Of a stretch of DNA of 64,000 nucleotides, positions 11,074-23,000 are shown piece by piece (within the stretch, counting starts at the first letter, position 1; each line of letters starts with the position of its first letter). Location: positions 184,387,801 to 184,451,800 of the forward strand of contig JAIOJX010000025.1 in NCBI GenBank assembly GCA_022376925.1. The letters are read 5' to 3'. Both the position numbers and the translations under genes were made by a program. The notes beneath the pieces were generated by a model. The model had not been told where the DNA came from. It saw nothing but the letters and a program-made list of their open reading frames with translations, and ran no database searches. This stretch comes from Tragulus kanchil. Its lineage: Eukaryota > Chordata > Mammalia > Artiodactyla > Tragulidae.

Positions 11074-14000
11074 CTAGAACGAAGAAGAGACGCTTCACAT
11101 TTTAAAAGCATGGACCCAGGTTTCCATTCCCACCTGGGGCCAAGCGGCTTCCAAGGCCTCAAGGACACACACCCAGGTCCCGGTGACTTCAGGACTTCAA
11201 TTCCTGAGTGGCAAGATGTGGCAAGATTTTCATTTGGTTATTTCTCTGCATTGCTGGAATCGTTTATAACCCAGTGCTTTTATACGATTAGAAAAGCTTT
11301 TCATGAGACGTGGGCACTAGTCTGGAGCTCGTGATGCCCAGGAGGGGTGGGACGAAGGGCGGGCATGGAGGGGATGCATGTGCGATTGTGGCTGATCTGC
11401 CTTTGTCGTATGCAGCATAAACCAACACAACATCATAAAAAAAAACATTAATATACATTTAAATTAAAAATAGAAAAACGAATAAATGAAAAAGAATTAG
11501 AAGAAAAGAGACATGGTCACAATACTTTATACTTTGTTATACTACTTCCCAGAAACTTGAAATAATCAGTTTCTTAACAAACATTTATGGAGTATCCACA
11601 ACTGCGCCACGTGATGGGAAAAGGTGTGAAAAACAGACTACAGCCACAAAATACACTCAGCGCCAGGAGGGGGCATTCAACAGCCAGCTCTGGGTGGGGC
11701 GGGGGAAGTCAGGTGACCAGTGGTCTGACTTCTCCCTCCCTGTCAGCCGTCTGCAGCGGGTGCAAGGGGAGGCCACTCGAATCGTGGACGGCCAAGAAGA
11801 TAACGTGCTCACGGACGCTGCCAAGCCAACTTCATGTCAGCTTGTCAGGTTTATTTTCAAACACCACAGATGGTGAGCGTGATTTCTGGGTCGGGGTCCC
11901 AGCCCACCCCCCGTCGCCTGGGGCACGGTCCTGATCCAGACATGCGGCCCCGACTGCTCCATTTAGGGTCCCGGATAAAGGTCTCTGTCGAGAGTTGCTG
12001 CTGGTGGTCGCCTTTAAAAAGAAACCCCGACGCAAACACCATTCAGCTTGGTTTCGCCCATGATTTCATTTTTTTCTCTTTGGCAAATCCAGCACTAAGC
12101 ATGATTCCTGGCACAGAAGGAAATAACCATCGGCTGAGACGGAGGGGTCAGCTCCTGAGCTGCTGTGTGACCTTGGGCCAGTCCTCGGGCCCTCCCTCCC
12201 CATGCCTCTGAGTCCCCAAGCCTTAAATAAAGATGGCACCCCCCTCACAGGCCTGCCGCACACTCGGTCGATCACTGCAACTCTGTGCGGGCCCACGGGC
12301 TGTAGCCCGCCAGGCTCCTCTGCCCATGGAGTTCTCCAGGCTAGAATACCGGAGTGGGTTGCCATGCTCTCCGCCAGAGGATCTTCCCGACCCACGGATC
12401 AAACCCACGTCTCCTGAGTCTCCTAAACTGGCAGGCAGGTACTTTGCCCCCGAGCCACCTAAGAAGCCCCTGCTATGAGCATTTAATAAGACCCGGGTTA
12501 TGAAGCGCTTAAGCGGCCTGGACACAGGCGCTACATAAGAGCTTGTTCCAAACATTAAAGTCCCAAGTTATCTCCCAATCCCATCTAAATAAAATGTAAC
12601 CTCAGACCAGAAGCACACCCCAAGCTTTACAAACATCCCGTCCTAACACGCACGTGGACGCAGCTCAGCCCTCGCTCTGCAGGGTGAGGGGTCCCTGCTC
12701 CACTCACTCATCGCCCCGGGCCCAGCACAGCCCCCCGCCCAGGGGGCGCTCAGCGAACACGTGCTCAACACCCCTTAAACAGAGGGGCCTGGGGAGCAAA
12801 GGTCCAGGCGAACACAAGCAAGCAGCACGCTCGCCTCTCCTGACTTCCAAAGGCACCCAAATTCACAGAGGGCTTTGGGTGCCAAATGTGATCTGGGGGA
12901 CAAGGGACACTGGCTGGGGCTCAGCGTCATTCAGACACGTGGGCCCAGGCGTCCCAGCCGTAGGCTCACTCCGTGCGGCTGCTGCTCGTGAGCAGAGAGC
13001 AGCCCACCCCCGTCGCCTGGGGCACGGTCCTGATCCAGACATGCGGCCCGACTGCTCCATTTAGGGTCCCGGATAAAGGTCTCTGTCGAGAGTTGCTGCT
13101 GGTGGTCGCCTTTAAAAGAAACCCCGACGCAAACACCATTCAGCTTGGTTTCGCCCATGATTTCATTTTTTTCTCTTTGGCAAATCCAGCACTAAGCATG
13201 ATTCCTGGCACAGAAGGAAATAACCATCGGCTGAGACGGAGGGGTCAGCTCCTGAGCTGCTGTGTGACCTTGGGCCAGTCCTCGGGCCCTCCCTCCCCAT
13301 GCCTCTGAGTCCCCAAGCCTTAAATAAAGATGGCACCCCCCTCACAGGCCTGCCGCACACTCGGTCGATCACTGCAACTCTGTGCGGGCCCACGGGCTGT
13401 AGCCCGCCAGGCTCCTCTGCCCATGGAGTTCTCCAGGCTAGAATACCGGAGTGGGTTGCCATGCTCTCCGCCAGAGGATCTTCCCGACCCACGGATCAAA
13501 CCCACGTCTCCTGAGTCTCCTAAACTGGCAGGCAGGTACTTTGCCCCCGAGCCACCTAAGAAGCCCCTGCTATGAGCATTTAATAAGACCCGGGTTATGA
13601 AGCGCTTAAGCGGCCTGGACACAGGCGCTACATAAGAGCTTGTTCCAAACATTAAAGTCCCAAGTTATCTCCCAATCCCATCTAAATAAAATGTAACCTC
13701 AGACCAGAAGCACACCCCAAGCTTTACAAACATCCCGTCCTAACACGCACGTGGACGCAGCTCAGCCCTCGCTCTGCAGGGTGAGGGGTCCCTGCTCCAC
13801 TCACTCATCGCCCCGGGCCCAGCACAGCCCCCCGCCCAGGGGGCGCTCAGCGAACACGTGCTCAACACCCCTTAAACAGAGGGGCCTGGGGAGCAAAGGT
13901 CCAGGCGAACACAAGCAAGCAGCACGCTCGCCTCTCCTGACTTCCAAAGGCACCCAAATTCACAGAGGGCTTTGGGTGCCAAATGTGATCTGGGGGACAA

Positions 14001-17000
14001 GGGACACTGGCTGGGGCTCAGCGTCATTCAGACACGTGGGCCCAGGCGTCCCAGCCGTGGAGGGGGCTCACTCCGTGCGGCTGCTGCTCGTGAGCAGAGA
14101 GAACGAAGGTCTGGGCGCCAGGCTCCCCCAGCCCTGCCTGGGGGGACACGGGCCAGGAGCTTGGCCCACTCTGCGACAGCCGACCTTTCCAACAGTCATC
14201 ACGGACCCCCGTGGTGCAGACGGGGAAACGGAGGCCTCGAACGCTGAAACCACAGCCGGTGGGAGGGGGAGGCACCCTCAACCCCCCCATCCTGCGAGGC
14301 TCACACGGAGGTGGGGAGGGCCCTCGGAGGGCAGCACCTCACGGAGCAGCCAGGCTGACAAGCCAGGGGAGCACAGGCCCGGCCCTCCAGCCGCGAGGGG
14401 CGGAGCGCGGGGGCCGGGAGTGGCTGCGCCGCGGACCCCCACGCGATACTCACTCCACGAGGAACTCCAGGGGCGTCCAGGAGCCGAAGTCGGCCTCGGG
14501 CATCGACTTCCTGTTCACCGGTGTGTCCAGGGTGACCCTGCAGAGCAGAGGTGAGCTTGGCGCGTGTGCCCTGCCTCAGGGCAGCAGCTGCCTGGGGCTC
14601 CTGGGCCAGGAAGACGCCCAGGAGCCGACGGCACCGGGTGACCACGCCGACATGGACAGAGCAGGCAAAGACCACCGGAGAGGCCGGGAAGCCGCCCCCG
14701 ACACCGAGAGCACGGCCAGCCTGCGCCAGCGAGGCCCTGGGACCCACTCGGGCAGACAGGAGCAAAACCAAAGAGCTGAGTCTTGCCTTTTTCTAAAATA
14801 CAGTCTTTGCTGAAGTAAACGGCTCTTCTGTCCATAACTCCACGTCCTCCCTGAAATGCGGCAGACTCATTTCTCAGGATCTTTCATGCACAATAAAAGA
14901 TATCCCTTTAAATGCAGGGAAAAGACAGCCTCAGGCTTCATGTTGTGGCTGTTTCCCATGACATCTTCGATTTTCCCAAGAGAATACACAGAATTCAGAC
15001 ATAAATGACTTTCCCCAAAAATGTCTGGCCTCAGAAATCATTCAAAATAGCCATGGGACCCGGTCATGGAATCATGGGAACTTTGGGTGCCAAATGTGAT
15101 CTGGGGACAAGGGACACTGGCTGGGGCTCAGCGTCATTCAGACACGTGGGCCCAGGCGTCCCAGCCGTGGAGGGGCTCACTCCGTGCGGCTGCTGCTCGT
15201 GAGCAGAGAGAAGGTCTGGGCGCCAGGCTCCCCCAGCCCTGCCTGGGGGGACACGGGCCAGGAGCTTGGCCCACTCTGCGACAGCCGACCTTTCCAACAG
15301 TCATCACGGACCCCCGTGGTGCAGACGGGGAAACGGAGGCCTCGAACGCTGAAACCACAGCCGGTGGGAGGGGGAGGCCCCCTCAACCCCCCCATCCTGC
15401 GAGGGTCCAACGGAGGTGGGGGGGGCCCTCGGAGGGCAGCACCTCACGGAGCAGCCAGGCTGACAAGCCAGGGGAGCACAGGCCCGGCCCTCCAGCCGCG
15501 AGGCGGAGCGGGGGCCGGGAGTGGCTGCGCCGCGGACCCCCACGCGATACTCACTCCACGAGGAACTCCAGGGGCGTCCAGGAGCCGAAGTCGGCCTCGG
15601 GCATCGACTTCCTGTTCACCGGTGTGTCCAGGGTGACCCTGCAGAGCAGAGGTGAGCTTGGCGCGTGTGCCCTGCCTCAGGGCAGCAGCTGCCTGGGGCT
15701 CCTGGGCCAGGAAGACGCCCAGGAGCCGACGGCACCGGGTGACCACGCCGACATGGACAGAGCAGGCAAAGACCACCGGAGAGGCCGGGAAGCCGCCCCC
15801 GACACCGAGAGCACGGCCAGCCTGCGCCAGCGAGGCCCTGGGACCCACTCGGGCAGACAGGAGCAAAACCAAAGAGCTGAGTCTTGCCTTTTTCTAAAAT
15901 ACAGTCTTTGCTGAAGTAAACGGCTCTTCTGTCCATAACTCCACGTCCTCCCTGAAATGCGGCAGACTCATTTCTCAGGATCTTTCATGCACAATAAAAG
16001 ATATCCCTTTAAATGCAGGGAAAAGACAGCCTCAGGCTTCATGTTGTGGCTGTTTCCCATGACATCTTACGATTTTCCCCAAGAGAATACACAGAATTCA
16101 GACATAAATGACTTTCCCCAAAAATGTCTGGCCTCAGAAATCATTCAAAATAGCCATGGGACCCGGTCATGGAATCATGGGAACTGAGAAATGAAAGGTA
16201 AGTGGACGACCCCGCACCCCAGCACACCGACGGCACCATTCAGGACCACGGCCAGGGGACAAGCCCTCTGGTCCTGAAACCCTTCCAGAAACATTTCCCA
16301 TAGTCGCCCCAGTTCTCCTCAAAGTCCCCCACCCCCGCCACCCACACACCCACAGACCAAACAGTCTTTCTTCCACGCTCACCCTAACACGACTTCAAAG
16401 ACAGCACTGCAGATATGGCCATTAAGCGTGTCAATCGTGTCTCAATAAAGGAGGAGGGAAGGGCGGAAGGAAAGAAAATGAGAAACATGCAGGCCAGGAA
16501 GAGCCATCCCATCAGCCAGGCAAACATGCCAGAAAGCCCAAGGTAACCCCAAACCCAACAAGCGTCTGCAGGGCCTTCGGTGACTCAGAAGCAGAGGTGC
16601 AGAGTGACCCCAGGAGCCAGTGGGCTCTCGGCGCGGGGCGGGGGGCCCAGGCACTTACGGGAGCAGGGCGACGGCGGCAGCCCCGGGCGGCAGGCCACTG
16701 CTGCTCCCCGCCAGGCTCCGGCAGAGCTGGTGAACCGCGGCCTTGGCCGTGCCGTAGCCGATCATCCCTGGGAAACGGGGAGAAAACGTTTCAGTGACCA
16801 CTGGCTGCCGCTTGGATATCCAGAGGACACCACGCCAGGGTCCCCAGGCGGCCAGGAAGAGAAAACCAGGGGCATCTACGCAGAGGACGTGGGAAGGCCA
16901 CACCCTACGCTTCTCCTGACACTGCACGTTTATCAGAGAAGCCAGGAGGTTACTCCTACTTTTATTGCTCAAGAAACGGAAGCTTGGAGGGGATGTCATG

Positions 17001-20000
17001 TGTCTGGGCTCACACACAGATGCGTGCCGTGGAAAAGGGTACGGAAAAACCAGAACAAACTCTCTGGCCAACCCAGTACAAATAAACCTGCTTTAAAACA
17101 GAAACAGAGTCACAGACGCAGAAAACAAACTTACGGTCACAGGGAGGGCAGTGGGGGGGTGGCAAATTGGGAGGTTGGGATCCACACACACACACACACG
17201 TGTGAACTATGTGTGAAACACTAAGAAGGCCCCACTGTACGGCCCAGAGCGCTCTGCCCAGTCCTCTGTAATGGCCTACGCGGAACAGAACCTAAAGAAG
17301 AGGCGGCGTGCATGGGAACTGAGAAATGAAAGGTAAGTGGACGACCCCGCACCCCAGCACACCGACGGCACCATTCAGGACCACGGCCAGGGGACAAGCC
17401 CTCTGGTCCTGAAACCCTTCCAGAAACATTTCCCATAGTCGCCCCAGTTCTCCTCAAAGTCCCCCACCCCCGCCACCCACACACCCACAGACCAAACAGT
17501 CTTTCTTCCACGCTCACCCTAACACGACTTCAAAGACAGCACTGCAGATATGGCCATTAAGCGTGTCAATCGTGTCTCAATAAAGGAGGAGGGAAGGGCG
17601 GAAGGAAAGAAAATGAGAAACATGCAGGCCAGGAAGAGCCATCCCATCAGCCAGGCAAACATGCCAGAAAGCCCAAGGTAACCCCAAACCCAACAAGCGT
17701 CTGCAGGGCCTTCGGTGACTCAGAAGCAGAGGTGCAGAGTGACCCCAGGAGCCAGTGGGCTCTCGGCGCGGGGCGGGGGGCCCAGGCACTTACGGGAGCA
17801 GGGCGACGGCGGCAGCCCCGGGCGGCAGGCCACTGCTGCTCCCCGCCAGGCTCCGGCAGAGCTGGTGAACCGCGGCCTTGGCCGTGCCGTAGCCGATCAT
17901 CCCTGGGAAACGGGGAGAAAACGTTTCAGTGACCACTGGCTGCCGCTTGGATATCCAGAGGACACCACGCCAGGGTCCCCAGGCGGCCAGGAAGAGAAAA
18001 CCAGGGGCATCTACGCAGAGGACGTGGGAAGGCCACACCCTACGCTTCTCCTGACACTGCACGTTTATCAGAGAAGCCAGGAGGTTACTCCTACTTTTAT
18101 TGCTCAAGAAACGGAAGCTTGGAGGGGATGTCATGTGTCTGGGCTCACACACAGATGCGTGCCGTGGAAAAGGGTACGGAAAAACCAGAACAAACTCTCT
18201 GGCCAACCCAGTACAAATAAACCTGCTTTAAAACAGAAACAGAGTCACAGACGCAGAAAACAAACTTACGGTCACAGGGAGGGCAGTGGGGGGGTGGCAA
18301 ATTGGGAGGTTGGGATCCACACACACACACACACGTGTGAACTATGTGTGAAACACTAAGAAGGCCCCACTGTACGGCCCAGAGCGCTCTGCCCAGTCCT
18401 CTGTAATGGCCTACGCGGGAACAGAACCTAAAGAAGAGGGGACGTGCGTGTACGTGGAAGTGATCACTTGGCTGTACAGCAGGTACTAACACAGCATTAC
18501 AACCACACGCCAATAAAAACTAATTAAAAATAAGCTATGCCATTTGAGTAGTTGAGACGTTATGTGTAGACAGGCTTCCTATCGGCCTTCCTTCCCTCCC
18601 ACCGGCCAGCAAATGCTTGCTGATAGAAGCAAGGCATGCCTGTTTTTTTTTAAATTGAAGTATAGACGATTTACAACCATGTGTTAGCTTCTGCTCTGCA
18701 CCAAAGCGATCCCATTACATATATACACACACACAGCGGTGGTGTAGTCGCCCAGGCGTGTCTGACTCTTGTGACCCCATGGACTAGAGCCTGCTGGGCT
18801 CCTCTGTCCATGGAATCTCCCAGGCAAGAATACTGGAGTGGGGGCTTCCCTTGGGGGCTTCCCTGGTGGTCCAGTGGGTAGAGAGTCCACCTTGTAGTGA
18901 AAGGGGCACCGGTTCGATCCCTGGCCCGGGAAGATACCACACGCAACAGCACTGGACCGGTATGTCCAGTTAGGAGCCAGCACTCTGGAGCGCATGCACC
19001 CAGGGCCGGTACTCTGCAACCAGAGAGGCCACTGCAATGCAAGGCCCACAGAGCCATTTCCTTCTCTAGGGGATCATCCCAACTCAGGGATCAAACCCGC
19101 ATCTCCTGCATTGCAGGTGCATTCTTTACCAGCTGAACCCCCAGGGAAGCCCTGTAAATGTATAACACATATACACTCTTTTTAAATATCTCCTCCCATT
19201 ACAGTTTATTAGAGAATACTGACTGCAGTTCCCTGGGCTACACGGTAGGACCCTGTTGCCTGTCCAGTCCCTGAATAACAGCTCCCCAGGCCAGGGCTCA
19301 GCGTCCCACAGACCCGCGGCGGGCGAGGTCGCTCCTCTCCCAAGCCCCCCGCCGCACCAGCTGCAGGAGCACCACGTGTGGCTTCACAGCCACAGAGAAC
19401 AGCTCACCGCGGTCAACAGCCCTCCACCTTCAGAACACCGCCGCTTCCAAAGGTCAGCAGCCCCTACAGAACCCAGCAGGTCTCCTGGTTAAAGGATAAC
19501 AGCCCAAGGGGCAGCAGGGGAGGTGGGGCTCGCAGCCCCACCAAGCAGCCAGTCACGGAACCACGTCCACAGGGGGCTCGGATTGCAAAAGAGGGTCAAA
19601 GTCCCCAAGAGTCACTTGGCAACACAGAAGACCATCCTGCCCTGCCTGGCTGCCGGGCTTAATCGGAGGCAGGAGGCCAACAGCAGCCTGCAGAGCCAGC
19701 AAACTCCGCAGTGATGAAGGTAAACCAGGGTGGGAGGCGAGAGGAGGCGGGAGATCGGGCCTCAGGCTGCACACACGCCTGTGTATAAGACAGATGACTG
19801 GGGAGAGCCCACGGGACGCACGGGGAGCTCTGCTCCGTGCTCTGTGATGACCTAAACGGGAAGGAAATCCAAACAAAGAGGGGATGTCTGTGTACGCACA
19901 CCTGATTCACTCTGCTGTGCAGCAGAAACCAACCCAACCTTGTAAAGCAACTCTACTCCAACCAAATTTACAGTAAATAAGTGAAAAATCACCATTCCAA

Positions 20001-23000
20001 CCTCTAAATAAATAAACCAGTGCCTGAATATAATCTGTCCGGCCCTGTACCCAGCACTCTCTTCTCCCAGGACTCCCTCTTCCTTCCACTCAAACAGCAT
20101 GAAAACAAGGCATCAGATGAAGAAGGAAACAGGCAACCAGTAACCAGGAGTCCTAATGGTTTCTTTCCACAGAATTCTAGACCCCGCTGGTCTAGGGAAC
20201 CGTTCGCAAAATATGCAGAGAGAACGCATTTCACTAAGAAGATAAGCAAGTATAAAGTGATCAGCGTAGGCCCTAAAGACTGATTTCTAAGCACACAAAG
20301 TGCAGATCCTTAAATGGTAAGAAAAAGAGACAGCCTCTCTTCCATATGGCTTATCCTCCGGTGGGCTGCCCACAAACAAGCAGCCCTGGAGACAGGAGGA
20401 TGGCGGTGTTCTCAGTCTCCCAAGCGAAACGCTGTGCATTTCTGCTCACCTCTTCTTGGGTTTCAAGGACTAGTAAGTCTGTTCATTCACCTGCTTTCAC
20501 AGATGTCCCCAGATTTTTTTGGAATATGAATCCAAGTTAAAGGATTTTCATGACTCAAATAAATCTAACAACATCTAACTAAAGAGCTGAAAGAAGAACA
20601 GCATTAACACCTGAAGCAGGAGCAACTGAGCAAAAGAAAGCCTGGGGTAAATAGCAATAGTTCGTGCTAGCTGCTGACTCTCTATAATTCCTTTCCTACA
20701 CCATTTACATCCATTAAGATGTGTAAAAGACCCAACCTCCATACAAAGGAGGCATTATTACTTAGTCTCATTTTACAGATGACAAAACTGAGGCTCAGAG
20801 AGGTTAAGTAATTTGCCAAATACCGACTCAATGGCAAAACCACAATAGGAAACCCACCCGTAGCATTCCAGATCCTCTAGTCTTAACCAGTATCCAAAAC
20901 TGTAAGCCAAGAATGATATTTACACACCAAAGGCAAGGGCAGGAAGCTGCTTCGCCCTTCAGAAAAGCCAGGCTTTTGGCCCCAGGGTTTTCTTTTCCAG
21001 TGTCCAGCTACCACTCATCTCTGTTTACTCTCTCGAGTCTCTTTAATAAAGAGCAGATCTCAGCCAGGCCACCCGAACATCCACACAGGGTGGACTGCAG
21101 CAACCACCGTGGACTCCGAAGATCGCGGTCTCTGCGGAGCCTCCCAGAACGAGCGGCACAGAAACGACCGACCCGTGCAGCCTCACGGCTCAGTTCACCA
21201 CCTGAAGCCCTGGAAAGCCGCCGACGGCTGCTGCCACTCACGGAAGAGGCCCAAAAACTGCTCCCCTCCTTTTTTAGAGTTTAATTGAGGCGGGGCAAGA
21301 TAGACAGGTTCTGGCTCTCGGAGGGATCGACTCGTCTCCCTGCTTCCACGCCTTCATCCCGATACCAAAGGGAGGGGGGTGAAATGCGGCCCCCACCACA
21401 TCCAGAGGGCGAAGCCCTAACCGCCCACCCGCACCTCAGACTGCGACTGTACTCACAGTGAGGAGGGGTCTATAAAGAGGCGGCTACAGTAAAATGCAGT
21501 CAGAAGCGTGGCCCTAAGCCGGGACGCCTGCTGTCCCCATACGCAGCGGTCAGGACCCAGACACACCCTGAGGGAAGGCAGCACACCGGCCCAGAGGTGA
21601 CTCCACGAGCCAAGGGAGAGGCCCCAGGGGACGCCAACCCTGCACCACCTTGGCCTGGACGTCCAGCTGCTAGACCCGTGAGAACACACTCACGCCGCCC
21701 CGTGAGCGGGCCCAGCGAGCGCAGGGTGCCAGGCGCTGGCGTCTGCCCACGCTCCCGGGGACACACCCAACTGACGATCGGCAAGACTTCAGCTCAAAGC
21801 AAGTCTGCCACTTACTTATCACACAACACAAATGACTTACTCTCTCCGAGTCTTAGTTTCCTTAAGCATAAAATAAAAACGATAACCATGACCTCTACCC
21901 TCGGATGAAATGAGACCATATGTGAAGTGAGAAGAATAAGTAAGACTTGGCATGTGCTGGGCGCTTTGTACGTGGACTTATGACTACCCTTCCCTGGTGG
22001 CTAGTAAAGAATCTGCAAAGAATCTGCCTGCCATGCAGGAGGTCCAGGTTGGACCCCTGGGTCGGGAAGATCCCCTAGAGAAGGGCATGGCTACCCACTC
22101 GTCTTCTCGCCTAGAGAAGTCCACGGACAGAGGAGCCTAATGGGCTACAGTCTGTGGGGTCGCAAGGAGTTGGACACAACCAAGCGACTAACACCTTGCA
22201 TTTGCAAGGTATCCATATGTATTGCCGCCACCGTATTACAAGGAAGGCAGCGACGGCAGAAATTTTGCCAAAGAGAACCAGTCATTTGCTCACGGACGCA
22301 CAGCGGGGCTGAGGAAACTTCCTCCACCCTCTCAGTCCACAGCCCGCTGTCTCCAGCAGCCAAGCTGCCTCCCTGGGCCACATGGACACAACATGAAGGC
22401 AATCATTTACGACGACTGCCCCGTTGGAATTCTTCAGGCCAGAACACTGGAGTGGGTCTCCATTCCCTTCTCCAGGGGAATCTTCCCAACCCAGGGGCTG
22501 AACCCGGGTCCCCTGCACTGCAGGCAGCTTCTTCACCGTCTCAGCTGGCAGGGAAGCCCTCCCTATCTAGCTGACGGTCGCCGCAACACCACTCGTTCCT
22601 GAGGGTCCCAGCTGCATGAAGGAGACGAAGGGGCGTAGGGTGACACAGCCCTTGACCAGCAGGACCAAAAGGACAATGCAGATGAAGAGACCGGGAGCTT
22701 TTCCTCTAAATAGATGTGGGCCTAAAAGGAGACAAAATCCACCCTGCATAAAAAGCACCCTAGAGGGTAAAGCACGTAAACATTCCTCCTCCTACGGGAG
22801 CATCCAGCAAGCAAGCGAGTGTGAGTGCTCCCATTCCACAGACAGGAAAACCGAGGCTCACCAGGCGTCCCGTCCAGGGCCGCCTTGGCCCCCGTCAAGG
22901 TCAGGAGGCCTCCTTCCTTGAGGTGCTTGGTGGCCAGGTGGCTGGAGATGGTCGACGTCCACAGGCTCTGCTTCCACATCAGGTCACAGTTTTTAAAGAG

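Larger units (their letters stand above)
13970..16185 (+). repeat. Direct duplication D3 (about 1.1 kb), overlapping D2
   Basis: 13970-15080 is repeated at 15081-16185, including QDPR exon 6. Copies differ by small indels, mostly in G or C runs. Confidence 0.94.
16176..18446 (+). repeat. Direct duplication D4 (1135 bp)
   Basis: 16176-17310 is repeated from 17311, including QDPR exon 5 and a CA microsatellite. Copies are almost identical. Confidence 0.94.

Noticed and set aside
13751..15914. Pair of similar 267- and 282-codon plus-strand frames
   Set aside because: They are copies of the same GC-rich intron made by D3, antisense to QDPR exon 6. Indels differ between the copies, and no protein family is seen.
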